Counted from the first letter of the stretch, positions 45,215 to 55,277 are shown. The stretch: DNA of 64,000 nucleotides from Gammaproteobacteria bacterium (GCA_026709365.1 JAPOTD010000055.1:1-64000), one strand, 5' to 3'. Numbers and translations: made by a program. Notes: generated by a model from the letters alone, not told the origin.

Positions 45215-46224
45215 GCAGGCCCAAACTGCGCCGCCACCTCTGCTTCCTAGATGTCGGGCACGGCAACGCTGCCGTGCTAATCGCCGGCGACAATGACGTC
45301 ACCTTAGTCGACGTCGGCAGGCACAGCACGTTGCGCGAGTTTCTCTACGAGCAGCAGATAACACGGATCGGTTCGGTCTACCTCTCCCACGCGGATCACG
45401 ATCACATCGGCGCACTAGTCGGCTTACTCGCGGCTCGTGAAATTTCTATCGAGCGCGTCTATCTGAACTCGGATGCCACGAAACAATCGAAGGTGTGGAA
45501 CGACCTCCTCTACGAACTCGATCAAGCGCATCGGGTCGGCCAGCTGCACTTCCAAACTAGTCTCGCCGTCGGCCACGAGGAGCTGTTCAACGGCGACGTG
45601 TCCCTTGAAGTGCTCGCTCCCAGTCCCTATCTCACGGGCAAGGGGCCTGGCGGCGTGGATCTCGACGGACGACGTATTCGCACGAACTCCATTAGTGCCG
45701 TGATAGCCATCGCTGTTGAAGGTCAGCGCCTCGCCCTCCTTCCAGCCGACCTGGACAGCATTGGCCTAAGCGATTTGCTGCGCCAAGACCCCGATCTTCG
45801 CGCCCCTATCCTCGTCTACCCGCATCACGGTGGCCGGCCGGCAGACATGGACCCCGACGACTTTGCCCGCACCCTCCTTCAAGCCGTAATGCCCAGCCAA
45901 GTCTTCTTCTCCGTAGGCCGCGGCCTTTACAGCACTCCTAATCCGCGCACTATCACAGCTCTACGTGAGACCCTGCCCGACGCTCGAATCATCTGCACCC
46001 AACTCTCCGAACACTGTTCCCGCAACCTACCGCAGCCCCCTATCCCTATGGATCATCTCGCCGATGCCTTCGCCCAAGGCCGCTTCGCCGGAACCTGCTG
46101 TGGTGGGACGATCGTTGTGCCGTTGGCCCGCGCAAGCTCCCTTCTTCCACTGCTGACCGACCATGCTCGGTTCATCAGCACCCATGTGGATACGCCACTG
46201 TGCCTCGGTCACCCTTCCGGCTGA
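45211..46224 (+). CDS. ComEC-like metallo-beta-lactamase-fold protein (operon gene 4)
   Basis: 337 residues from GTG at 45211. The N-terminal FLDVGHGNAAVLI and the metal motif SHADHDHIGAL (H60, D62, H63, D64, H65) are those of the ComEC/Rec2 MBL branch; YPHHGG near residue 208 adds a further histidine pair. Such folds are usually nucleases or phosphodiesterases. No membrane part of ComEC is present, so this is a stand-alone soluble domain. As the last gene it is the best candidate effector of the operon. Confidence 0.86.
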   Translation: MSRPKLRRHLCFLDVGHGNAAVLIAGDNDVTLVDVGRHSTLREFLYEQQITRIGSVYLSHADHDHIGALVGLLAAREISIERVYLNSDATKQSKVWNDLLYELDQAHRVGQLHFQTSLAVGHEELFNGDVSLEVLAPSPYLTGKGPGGVDLDGRRIRTNSISAVIAIAVEGQRLALLPADLDSIGLSDLLRQDPDLRAPILVYPHHGGRPADMDPDDFARTLLQAVMPSQVFFSVGRGLYSTPNPRTITALRETLPDARIICTQLSEHCSRNLPQPPIPMDHLADAFAQGRFAGTCCGGTIVVPLARASSLLPLLTDHARFISTHVDTPLCLGHPSG

Positions 46225-46571
46225 CAACTTCGGGGCTCTTGATACAGCACATTGGCCAACAGCATTTAGTTCTGTAAGCCTGACAGGGCCATGCGTAGAA
46301 AGAGACCTTAACTCACTACTATCCGGTTGAAGCCCAGATAACCAGAGGTTTTCAAATTTATGACAACGAGTTACATCGATATAGACGATTTATAGAGTAT
46401 TCGCGTCAGCACGGGATATGACAAAACGAACCAATGACCTTCAGCGCAAACAGATCTGAGACGAAGAGCATTTCGCGACTGAACGCGAACTTGTTCAAAA
46501 GGCCTTGAGCCAATAAAGGTAAGGCATTGTTGGAGGAGTTAGCTGATAAACCCCGCCACCGATTTCCCACA
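46225..46571. other. AT-richer convergent gap (347 bases), no gene seen
   Basis: It lies between the end of the four-gene operon and the end of the broken restriction-modification gene. By eye it is clearly lower in GC than the rest of the window. Small open frames have no start or family support. It may be the scar of an insertion or deletion inside the island. Confidence 0.45.
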
Positions 46572-48431
46572 TCACAGTCTGATATCCGCATCGGGCCTGC
46601 CCGCGGCCAGGGCGTTCATCCAAGCGAGGCAGAGGTCGCGGGTTCGGTAGTGGCCGTAGGCGGCGGTTTCCTGGCGCTCGACGATGGGGAAGCTGGCGTA
46701 GATGTGGCGGATGTCGTCGCGGTTTTGGATGCCGTAGAGGAGGAAGAAGACAGCGTCTAGCTTGGCCTTGAGGTACAGGCGGCGATCCTCGTCCCAAGGG
46801 AATGGGGGCTTCGGCTGGCCGGAATCGTCCACATGGCCAAGGTCCGCGGCGAAGGGAGCCATGTCGTGGGCTGTGTAGGTGAGTTCGAGCACGGCTTCGC
46901 GGATGACTTCGGTAGCGGACTTGGGGCCGAAGCGAACATCATGGAATCTGGCGTTGGGCACCACCGGGAATTGCTCGACTATGAACAAGTTGAGGGTTTG
47001 TCCTTGGACTTTCTGGCGCACCACGAAATCAAACACCATCGAGTTGAAGTTTGCGGCGAGCAGCCAGCTGTCGTTTTCACCGCCTGAGGTCTTTAGAATC
47101 GGGACTTTATTGCCAAAACCTACCGCGGGCAGTAGTGCGGCGATCATGGTGCGGATGTTTGTCGGCGCTGTAATTTCCTTGAAGCCAAGCACCCACCCTC
47201 GCCCATCGGGCCAGCCGCAATCGGAAGCTCTCACCCAAAACTGAGGCTTAGGCAGCCAATCCGGGGCTTGATGTTGCTCAACGGAAGCAGCCACCGGCTG
47301 CGCAGGCCGATGCTGGTTTTTCGGGTTGACGACGATGCTGGCGGCTCGGTGGTCGTAGGCCTGAACCATCTTGCCCTCGTATAGGGGCAGCCACTCCCCT
47401 TGGGCACTGTCGAAGCGGTTGCCGCCTATTGGCCAAGCGCCCTCCTGATCCTCAAGTTCCCGTTGGGTACGGAACTTGTCGGAGTCGTTGGTCATATCGA
47501 ACATGCGTTCATACTTGAGTGGCCACGCTCTGACCTCTTCACCGGAAGAGCGGTTCACCAGCACGGGAACCCGTTCGTAGATGGCGGTGGTCAACTCCGC
47601 ATCGCGTCGGGTGCGGAAAATGGGGGCGGTGCCAGTATTCGGATTGACGCGGGAAAAATCTTGAGCCGATAGGGAAAAGCACCGGTCATGGTCTTCGAGT
47701 TCATCCATGCCGTGCAGATAGAAGGCGCAGCTAGCCGGCATGGACGTCGAATCCCGGCCTGCGACAAAGACGCAGAACTTGAAGGAAGCGTGAACGGCAG
47801 GAAAGAACACCTTTTTGTTCTCAAAGTCATACAAGGCCCGCAGCCGCCCCGCTGTCGCCACCGACCGGAAAAAGGGCGCGGCGGTCTTGTCCGACGCTAT
47901 CCCGGAGGGCGTCAGCAGGCCAATGACTCCAGTCGGCGTGACCAGCGACATGGCACGCTCCACAAACAACGAATACAGGTTGATGTCACCCCGCGCCAAC
48001 AAGGGATAGTCGCCGCACTCCCGCGCATTGCGCGCCGCAGTCAGTGCCCGTGCGCTGGCTTCGGCAAACGCCGCGGCCAAGGGGTCGTTCGCCGCCTCCA
48101 AGGCCCGGATCATCCGCTTGCGCTCCGCAGCCCGCTGAGCCATGGCGATTTCCGGCCGACGCGCGGCGAACCATTCGACTTGCTGAAGCTTCATGCGATC
48201 CCAAGGCGGGTTGCCGATCACGGCATCGAAGCCGCCTTCGCGCTCCGCGCTTCGCCAATCCCGCCAAAAGCCGGGAAAGGCCACCTGCCAATGCAGGAAG
48301 CGCTCCTCATCGGCCAGACGGCGGGCACGGGGAATCAGGGCACGGAACGCTTGGGCGTCCTCGCCTTCGCCCTCCACGCCCACCTCCCTTGCGCGATGCG
48401 GATGGGATCGCCGAAGCGGCCCGTCAGCCAA
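46572..48431 (-). pseudogene. Broken type IIG-like R-M gene, C-terminal piece (catalytic motif IV and recognition part)
   Basis: This frame carries the methylase motif IV GNPPWDR (near 48200) and a long C-terminal part with likely target-recognition regions, ending at 46572. It starts in a frame one base out from the middle piece. The two frames read alternative ends of the same protein around 48390, where ...IAQG would continue into EVGVEGEGEDAQAF if one base were restored. So a single-base deletion splits methylase motif I from motif IV. Family: Eco57I-like, class I N6-adenine methyltransferases with a fused nuclease. Confidence 0.75.
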
Positions 48432-50167
48432 CCCTTGATGGCGCCCGCTTCGGCGGCACTCTTCTCAACCCAATCGCAGGCCAGCAGCAACGACAGAAAG
48501 GCGGTCATGGGCGCGGTGCCCGCTTCCACGTCGCTGAACAGGCGATTGGAGCGCTCCGCCTCGCTGATGTCCGCATCTGACGCCGCCTCTATGGCTTGCA
48601 TGGGGGCTGCGGCCTTGCGGGCCTGCTTCAGCGGGTCTTCCATGAACAGCCCGCCGCCCCCGGCCTGCAGCTTCTGATCGATCCGGTCCACCCAACAGCC
48701 GAACAGGCTGTCGCCGCAGCGAAGGTGGTGGTCCAGAAAGCTCAAGGGCGCACCGACCGTGAAGGTGTGCAGCCACAGGGCCACCTTCGCCAACTCCACC
48801 GCCATGGGATTCTTGTCCACCCCGTAAACGCAGCGCTTGAGCACCATGCGGCGCACGATGTGGCGGTCATCAAGCTGGTTGGGGTCCACGGCCCAGCCTT
48901 GGGCATGGGCGTTGCCGAGAATCTTGCTCCGGATGCCGGCGATCCGCTCCACCAAGGGCGAGGCGTAGCCGGGCGCCATGTCCTCGCACTCCGCAATGGC
49001 GGCGATGGCCCGGTCGCTCAGCAGGTCCACCAAGGAGACGAGGAAGTGGCCGGAGCCCATGGCCGGATCGCAGACCTTCAAGTCGAGGATCGCGGTGGCG
49101 GGATCGAGCGCGCGCAGCCGCTTGCCGAATTCCGCTTCAAAGGGATTGTCCTGCGGTGGCGGGTTCCGGGCGGCTTTCGCCTGCCGCTGCGCTTCGGCGC
49201 GGAAGGCGTCAAGCCTGGCTTCGATGAGCGGCTCCACCGTCTCCTTGAGGATGAGTGCAACCAAGGGCTCGGGCGTGTAGTAGCTGCCCGAACCCTTGTG
49301 GGCGAAGACGTTGGGGCGGATGACGATGCCATCGGCCTCGCGGACGGTCTCGTGCTCCAGCAGCCGTTCGTAGATGGAGCCGAGTTGCTGCACGGACAGG
49401 CTTCGATAGTTGATGTAGCGGCGCCCAGCGCCCGTTTGCTCAAAGGAAAGCACGTCAATGGCGTGGGCCATGACCGAGTTCGGCAGGCGAATGCGGGACA
49501 GCAGCGGCGTTTTGGATTCGAGGAACAGCCCGCCGTTGTAGGGCGGCAGTCCAAAGGCCGCATCGCCTTGGTCAATGACCCGGCTGAGATCGTCGAGCGC
49601 GTTCCAGTAGCTGGTCGCAGTGGTGGAGAAGGCTTCGTTGGCGTCCTTGCGCCGCCCAATGTCCTCGCGCACCCGAACCCTTAAGCCGACGTTCGCATAG
49701 CGCGCATCGCGCACCGGCAGCAGGGCGCGATCCTCAGCATAGAGTACGAACAGCAGGCGGTAGAGCACCACGAGAGCGGCGTCCCGCACTTCCGGGAGCG
49801 GTGCGTCGGGCGCGGCGTCGGCGATGCTGCGCACCAAGTTCGGGAAGACCTGCTCGAACACCAAATCGGAGATGTTGGCGGCGACCCGCTCTTCGTAATG
49901 CAGGCCTTCCTTAAGCGCCCGCTGGTGCAGGGACAGGCCATCGGCCCCGGCGGCGGCGAAGGCGGCTCGACCGAAGAACAGGACAAAGAGCTTCAGGCCG
50001 TGGTGTCGCTCATCTTCCGAGAGCGCGAACAGCCCCTCGTTGTGGCCCGGCAAGCCGAGAACCGCTGGCAGGTCGATCTCAAGGAACCCTTCGGAGACCG
50101 AGCGGGCACCTTGGTAGTAGAGCCGCCATTGCGCGCCGTTGGTGAGAATGCCCCAACGCAGCCGCCC
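48335..50167 (-). pseudogene. Broken type IIG-like R-M gene, middle piece (methylase motif I)
   Basis: This frame is continuous with the N-terminal piece except for a TAA codon at 50168-50170; translation just after that stop (GRLRWGILTNG) is the expected continuation of the family. The piece contains GSGSYYTPEPLVALIL and methylase motif I VCDPAMGSGHFLV (~49047-49080). If translation restarts, the first candidate is TTG at 50053. It ends by frameshift at 48335 with an out-of-frame tail (RWAWRAKARTPKRSVP). Confidence 0.75.
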
Positions 50168-50650
50168 TTAGGTGAGATCGTCGGCCCGGCGCAGATAGCG
50201 CAGCATTTGGGTGGAGGGCACCAGCGCCTCAGTTCGGCCTCCCGCCCGATCGAGGGGTCGAAGCCAGCGCTTGGCCTCCACCAGCGCCGTGCCGATGGCG
50301 TACCGCGCCCGCCCTTCGGCGACGCCCGCCGCCCGGACCTTGGCGGCATCGTCAGCAAACAGCAAGCCGTCCGGGACATCCTCACGGCCCTTGGCGCTCA
50401 GGTTCTGCTGACGCAGGTTTGCGGTCCAGCCCAGTGCATAGAGAACCGGCCAGATCAGGTCATCTTCGGTCTCCGCCTCATTGGGCGAGCCGTCAATCGG
50501 AAATCGCTCGAAGATTCGCCGAAGCCGGGCTTGTTGGCCGTCAAGCGCCGCCTCGTCGAAGGCAGCCCACTCCGGTAACGCGGCCAGCGACTCACCCGAC
50601 TGCAGGAAGTCCGGCGCAAACAAGCCGCCGTGGATGGCCTCTATGCCCAT
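50168..50650 (-). pseudogene. Broken type IIG-like R-M gene, N-terminal nuclease piece
   Basis: 160 residues from ATG at 50650. A PD-(D/E)XK nuclease core is visible: E62 in the helix TEDDLIW, D94 in DVPDGLL and E125-A-K127 in VEAKRW. It ends at a TAA directly after RRADDLT, in frame with the methylase. It could therefore be made alone as a short nuclease domain without its methylase, or not at all. The stop may be a real inactivating mutation or an assembly error. Confidence 0.75.
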
Positions 50651-50816
50651 GACCGGTCATGGTAACTCGGTTCTCCTATCCTTGGGGCACATCTTGGCAA
50701 GGCAACTCGGTGAGTGGTCCTGTCATCTGGTGGCCACCCGACGTTTGCATCCCGCGGCTCGCGCCCGCCGGGCAGGTGCTGGGTAACGGGCTACCCGCGA
50801 CCGGCTGACGCCGACC

Positions 50817-51332
50817 TCATCGGGCGCGGAGGCCTCCGTAGGCTAGGAGAGCGACGAGGAAGGTGTCCGCCTGCAGCGAGCGCTGAACCTCCGCCCAGTC
50901 ATTGAAGGCTTCTTGTGCGTCGGCTTGGTAGCCAAGGACTTCAAAGCGGGTGAAAGTGCGGGCGAGGTCGTAGTCAGCAGCGTGGCGGTGGTCCTGCAGA
51001 TCAGCGAACGTACGGGCGACGTCACGCAGCTCGGTTTGGATGGCGAGAGGGCCTATCGCTGCTTTGAGGCGGTCTTTGAGGGTTCCGCCAGCAAATTGGA
51101 CTGCGACTTCCTTCATGTGGCTGTGAATGACGGTGCGCCGTAAGACATGGCGGAGAGGCTCACGGCCTGAATCGCCGGAGACGAAACGTCTTACGCCAGC
51201 GTCAACGAGGAGGTGAAAAAGTGCGTAGTAGGAAGCGGAAACGCTGCGGCGGAGGCTGGCTTGTTTGGGTCTCTTAGGCTCGCGTGTTGCGAGGTGGAGG
51301 GCTTGTTCGAGTAAGTCGCCATGCAAGGTCAT
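50817..51332 (-). CDS. HEPN-domain protein
   Basis: 171 residues from ATG at 51332. The helical SVSASYYALFHLLVDAG segment (~30-46) and DHRHAADYDLA (~120-130) are typical of HEPN proteins, a fold used by many RNase toxins and defence RNases. Its ATG overlaps the preceding small gene's stop (ATGA), so the pair is coupled like a toxin-antitoxin module. Whether it has RNase activity cannot be read. Confidence 0.8.
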   Translation of the reverse strand: MTLHGDLLEQALHLATREPKRPKQASLRRSVSASYYALFHLLVDAGVRRFVSGDSGREPLRHVLRRTVIHSHMKEVAVQFAGGTLKDRLKAAIGPLAIQTELRDVARTFADLQDHRHAADYDLARTFTRFEVLGYQADAQEAFNDWAEVQRSLQADTFLVALLAYGGLRAR

Positions 51333-51595
51333 GTGGCGGTGTCCATCTCTCCGACGCTGCGGATGGAGACGTAGGGCCATAGGTCGGGAGCGACGTCGCG
51401 GGAGGCGGCGCGCGCCTCGTCGGCCAGTGCGCGGTAGGTCTCGGGATTGAAGGTTTCTTCGGCAATGACGGCACAAATCCAGACGGCAGGGTCGTCGGTG
51501 GAGTCCAGGCCCTCGGTGATTTCCCAAGCGTAAATCGGCGCGGGAAGACCGGACAGGCTTTCAAGAGCGTTGCGGATGGCAGTCGCTGTGGACAT
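51329..51595 (-). CDS. Small partner protein of the HEPN gene
   Basis: 88 residues, acidic, with no motif I recognise (MSTATAIRNALESLSGLPAP...). It is translated from ATG at 51595 and ends in a 4-base overlap with the HEPN gene. The layout suggests an antitoxin or regulatory subunit, but this rests on position only. Confidence 0.6.
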   Translation of the reverse strand: MSTATAIRNALESLSGLPAPIYAWEITEGLDSTDDPAVWICAVIAEETFNPETYRALADEARAASRDVAPDLWPYVSIRSVGEMDTAT

Positions 51596-51680
51596 TAGAC
51601 AGGGATTGGCATGTGGGTCAGGGATCCCAATTCTTACGAAAAATCAGGCCTTCCGCAACGCTGGCTTAAGGCACAGGTTC

Positions 51681-51707
51681 GCGCCTGAGTTGCTCCGCAA
51701 CTCAGGC
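51681..51707. repeat. REP-like palindrome (variant)
   Basis: GCCTGAGTTGC-TC-CGCAACTCAGGC is a near-perfect inverted repeat and a variant of the 15520 and 34821 elements with CC in place of GC in the loop. It lies just after the DJ-1/PfpI gene stop and may act as its terminator. Confidence 0.55.
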
Positions 51708-51711
51708 CAGC

Positions 51712-52341
51712 CTAGGCCAGCCCTGCCCGCCGAGCAAAGGGATCCCAAGTGGAGTCACGGTGCCACTCGTATTCGGTGTATTCGGCGGTGCGCTGCGCCA
51801 TTTCCGTTCCGGCGAGCCGCTCAACCAAACGCAGTGCCATGTCCATCCCCGCAGCGACGCCGCTGGCGGTGACGACATTGCCGTCCTCGACCCAACGCGC
51901 TGCCGGCACCCACTCCGTCCTGGGGCCTTGGGAGACGGGCCAACCAAAGACCTGCTTGTTGGTGGTGGCTCGCCTGCCGTCCAGCAGCCCGGCGGCCGCC
52001 AACAGTCCTGCGCCGGTGCAGATGGAGGCCAACAACTCCAAGTTCGGGTAGGTCTCACGCAGAAAGGACATCAGGGCCGGGTTTTCCGCTTGTTCACGGG
52101 TGCCGTCGCCGCCGGGCACAAGCAACAGATCAAGGGGTGGGCAGTCCGCAAAGCCGAACGTGGCGACGCTTTCCGGGCCTTGGGCGCTGGGCACCGGCCC
52201 AGCCTGCTCGGCGACAACCGCGATTTCCGCTTCCGACCACATGATCAAGCCGCTGAACATCTCAAGGGGGCCGAAGATGTCAAGCAACTCAAAGCCGGGA
52301 AACAGCAAAGCGCCGATCCGGCGCGGTCGCTCCTCATTCAT
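51712..52341 (-). CDS. DJ-1/PfpI-family protein (GATase1-like)
   Basis: 209 residues from ATG at 52341 (MNEERPRRIGALLFPGFELLD). The nucleophile elbow ASICTGAGLLAAAGLLDG holds the conserved cysteine, and LLLVPGGDG precedes it. Relatives include GlxA-type N-terminal domains, isonitrile hydratases and chaperone-like deglycases, so the reaction is uncertain. It is 38 bases downstream of the TonB receptor gene on the same strand. Confidence 0.85.
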   Translation of the reverse strand: MNEERPRRIGALLFPGFELLDIFGPLEMFSGLIMWSEAEIAVVAEQAGPVPSAQGPESVATFGFADCPPLDLLLVPGGDGTREQAENPALMSFLRETYPNLELLASICTGAGLLAAAGLLDGRRATTNKQVFGWPVSQGPRTEWVPAARWVEDGNVVTASGVAAGMDMALRLVERLAGTEMAQRTAEYTEYEWHRDSTWDPFARRAGLA

Positions 52342-52379
52342 TGCCTCGCGTCCCAATTGCCCGGGGTAAACGAAGCAAC

Positions 52380-54884
52380 TCAAGGCGTGCCGAAGCGAGC
52401 GCCCACCTCCACGCCGAACTGCCGGGGCAGGCCGTAGGAGGCCATCGTCCAGAGGTTGGCGACGGCCAGGTTGCCGGTGCGGTAGCGCTCATCGGCCAAG
52501 TTGCGGCCGAAGATGCGCAAGTAGTAGGCGCCGTCCTTGGTGGTGAACGTGGAACTCCAGTTCAGCAGGTTGCGGCTGTTGGATAGGGCGTCGTGCTCAG
52601 GGCCGAGGTCGGAGTAGGTGAACACCGAGTCATCGACGAAGGACCAGCTCAAGGTATGGGTGAGGTCGCCCATGCCGCCCGCCGAGTGCTCGACGATGGC
52701 CATAAGGTACGCGGTCCAGTCCGGGGAGCGGTTCACGGGACGGCCACTGAAATCGACGTCGATCGTGCCGTCGAAGTCGGTGTCGGCTTCGTAGGCGGCG
52801 AACTCCGCATCCTGGTAGCTGAAGTTGCCGTTGAACGTCAGGTGTTCGTTGACCGCCCAGCTGCCTTCGAACTCGATGCCGCGGGCGTCCAGCTTGGCGG
52901 CGTTGAAGAACAGCGTCTCCTGGAAGGAGCCGCCGCCCGGCAGGGCGAAGGTGGCGTTGAGCTGGCGGTGGGCGTCGTCGTAGCGGACGTCGAAATAGAC
53001 GATGTTCAAGCGCAATCGGTTGTCCAGCAGGTCCGTCTTCAAGCCCACCTCGATGCTGTCGGCGAATTCGGGATCGATGGGCTCAAGCTGGCGCGGGTTG
53101 TCGAAGGAGAACGGCAGGCCGGCGGTGAAGGTGCCGGTTTGGTCGTTGAAGGCACCGGACTTGACGCTGCGTGAGTAGGTGGCCCAAGCGAAGGCGTTGT
53201 CATTGACCAGGTAGCCCACCGTCGCCCGAAAGCTGGGTTCGGTCCAGGATCCTTTCTCCCTGGCCACGTTGAACGGGAAGCGGTCGAAGTCGGAGGCGTC
53301 AAGGGGTTCGTCCAAGGAGGCGAACAGCCCTTCGTTGGCGGCGTCGGTGCCGTCAAGGAACTGGAAGAGCGTCTGTGGCCGGCCCGCCCACTTCTTCTTC
53401 TCATAGGAGATGCGCACGCCCGCGCCGAGTTCGAGCCTGTCGGTCACCTGGTAGGTGGCGTCCGCGAATCCGGCGAGCGCCGTGGCCTTGTGTTCGTTGC
53501 ACAGCACCGAGCCGTTGTCGTTGTAGGTGCCGGAGGCGAGCGTCGGCAGCCCGGCGCCGGCCAGCTGGTCGTTCAGCGGCGTTGCCGAAGGGCCGAAGAA
53601 ATCCACCAAGCCGAGGATTTGCGTGACGCAGAAGTTGTTGTCGTCCTTCTGGTAGAAGCCGCCAGCCACGAAGTTGAACGGCCCGTTGAAGCTGGAGTCA
53701 ATGCGGACCTCCTGCTGGAAGGTCTCCCGGTCGTCGTCGCGGGTGGCGTCGAACAGCGAGGCGCGGGTGTGGCCGACGTAGGTGCTCGGCAGCCGCGACT
53801 TCTGCTCACGGTAGCCGGTGACCGAGCGCAGCGTCAGGTGTTCGTTCAGGTCCCAGTCCAGGTGTCCGTAGATGCCGTCCACATCGACCTGGTGGCCGTC
53901 GGCGATGGCGAAGAAGTCGTTGCGCTCGGAGACCCCGGCGTGGTCGATGGGGTCGCCGTCAAAGCTGCCCGCAAAGCTCAGGAACTGCGTGAACACCGAG
54001 TTTGGGGCGTTTTCCGCGACGATGGGCGGCGAGTCCATGTTGTCGCGAATCATCTCGTAGGTCAGCCGCGCCTCGACGCCCTCCTGGGGCGCCCACAACA
54101 GCTTGAACCGTCCGGAGAAGACCTCATCGCCACCGAGGCTGCGGCCATCGCCCGCAAAGGTCTGGGGCACGAAGTCCCCGGTGCCGAACAGCGCCGCCGG
54201 ATCGAAGCTGGTGGCCGAGGACCCGTTCTTGTAGTAGCCGTCGCTCTTCTGGTAGATGCCCGCCGCCCGGAACGCCAGCGCCTCGCCGCCAACGTTCAGG
54301 GCAAACTTGGTGTCCCAGCTGTCGAACTCCGCGTAGGACGCGGACACCTCAAAGCTCTGGCCGTCCAGCTCCGGCTGCTTGGTCTTGACGTTGATGACGC
54401 CGGCGGTGGTGTTCTTGCCGAACAAAGTGCCTTGGGGGCCGCGCAGCACCTCGATGGAGGCGATGTCGAAGGGCTCCAGCATCTGCGTCTGGGTGGACAT
54501 CATCACGAAGTCATCCACCGAGACGCCCACCGGCGACTCGATGTAGAGGATGATGCCGTCCTTGCCCACGCCGCGCAGGCTGGGATTGAAGGAGTTGAAG
54601 GCCGGCGCGTTGCCGGTGACCAGGTTCGGCACCGCGGCAGTCATGTCGCCGATGTCGCGCATCAGCATCTTGTCCAAGTCCTCATCGTCAAGCGCCGTCA
54701 CCGAGATCGGCGTGATCTGGATGTCGGTCTCGCCGCGGCGGGTGGCTGTGACCAGAACCTCTTCAAGCTGCGCCTGGCCCAGAGCGGGCACCGGCGCCGC
54801 CAGCGGCAGCAGGCCCAAGGCCGCGAAGGCCAAAGCAACGCGCTTGAGTCCCGTTGCTGAAGTTGAACGTGTTTTTCCAAGCAT
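52380..54884 (-). CDS. TonB-dependent outer-membrane receptor
   Basis: 834 residues from ATG at 54884, with GGGGGA upstream; the longer open frame has no signal. Signal peptide to about residue 37 (PALGQAQ), then a TonB-box-like EEVLVTATRRGE. The plug contains IEVLRGPQGTLFGKNTTAGVI (~145-165), followed by a 22-strand-type barrel rich in aromatic strands. The C-terminus (GVEVGARFGTP) lacks the usual terminal aromatic. Substrate unknown; the neighbourhood gives no siderophore genes. Confidence 0.92.
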   Translation of the reverse strand: MLGKTRSTSATGLKRVALAFAALGLLPLAAPVPALGQAQLEEVLVTATRRGETDIQITPISVTALDDEDLDKMLMRDIGDMTAAVPNLVTGNAPAFNSFNPSLRGVGKDGIILYIESPVGVSVDDFVMMSTQTQMLEPFDIASIEVLRGPQGTLFGKNTTAGVINVKTKQPELDGQSFEVSASYAEFDSWDTKFALNVGGEALAFRAAGIYQKSDGYYKNGSSATSFDPAALFGTGDFVPQTFAGDGRSLGGDEVFSGRFKLLWAPQEGVEARLTYEMIRDNMDSPPIVAENAPNSVFTQFLSFAGSFDGDPIDHAGVSERNDFFAIADGHQVDVDGIYGHLDWDLNEHLTLRSVTGYREQKSRLPSTYVGHTRASLFDATRDDDRETFQQEVRIDSSFNGPFNFVAGGFYQKDDNNFCVTQILGLVDFFGPSATPLNDQLAGAGLPTLASGTYNDNGSVLCNEHKATALAGFADATYQVTDRLELGAGVRISYEKKKWAGRPQTLFQFLDGTDAANEGLFASLDEPLDASDFDRFPFNVAREKGSWTEPSFRATVGYLVNDNAFAWATYSRSVKSGAFNDQTGTFTAGLPFSFDNPRQLEPIDPEFADSIEVGLKTDLLDNRLRLNIVYFDVRYDDAHRQLNATFALPGGGSFQETLFFNAAKLDARGIEFEGSWAVNEHLTFNGNFSYQDAEFAAYEADTDFDGTIDVDFSGRPVNRSPDWTAYLMAIVEHSAGGMGDLTHTLSWSFVDDSVFTYSDLGPEHDALSNSRNLLNWSSTFTTKDGAYYLRIFGRNLADERYRTGNLAVANLWTMASYGLPRQFGVEVGARFGTP

Positions 54885-55204
54885 GGCATCCCCCGTAGTG
54901 AACTCTAGTAGGCTGACCCGCAGGCAGGCTGGCCCGCAAGCCAAGTGGCTTTGGGGCGCTGGGCGGTTTGGGTTCCCGGCAAGGCGCTGCGCCCTCGTGC
55001 GCCCCCCCTGCTCCTCGCTAAGGGTTGCGCGGAACATCGCGTTCAGGGTCCGCAAAGGCCACGAGCAATGACGCTTGCTTGCGGGTCAGCACACTAAGGC
55101 TGTTGTTGGTTTTCGGTGGTGTTCCGCAGGTGCGCAGGCTAACACAGAACCGCGCTCGGCAGAATCCTCGTCGGGCGTCTGTCGGGCGTCCTGCAGAGCG
55201 AGAA

Positions 55205-55277
55205 TTCGAGGGCGGGACGCCCTCCGGGAGTCCGCTGGGTTCGGGCGACAACCTACGGAGGGCGTCCCGCCCTCGAA
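55205..55277. repeat. REPIN-like inverted pair
   Basis: Bases 55205-55226 (TTCGAGGGCGGGACGCCC and four more) are the exact reverse complement of 55256-55277, separated by 29 bases. Each arm is itself a small palindrome (GGGCG-GGA-CGCCC). The pair can fold into one long hairpin and has the layout of a REPIN. Single copies occur at 7941, 8141 and 12170. Confidence 0.75.

Noticed and set aside
41166..50650. Assigning the island to BREX, DISARM or Detocs
   Set aside because: No PglZ, BrxC, helicase or phospholipase-like genes for the first two, and no nucleosidase-type effector for Detocs; the gene set does not match.
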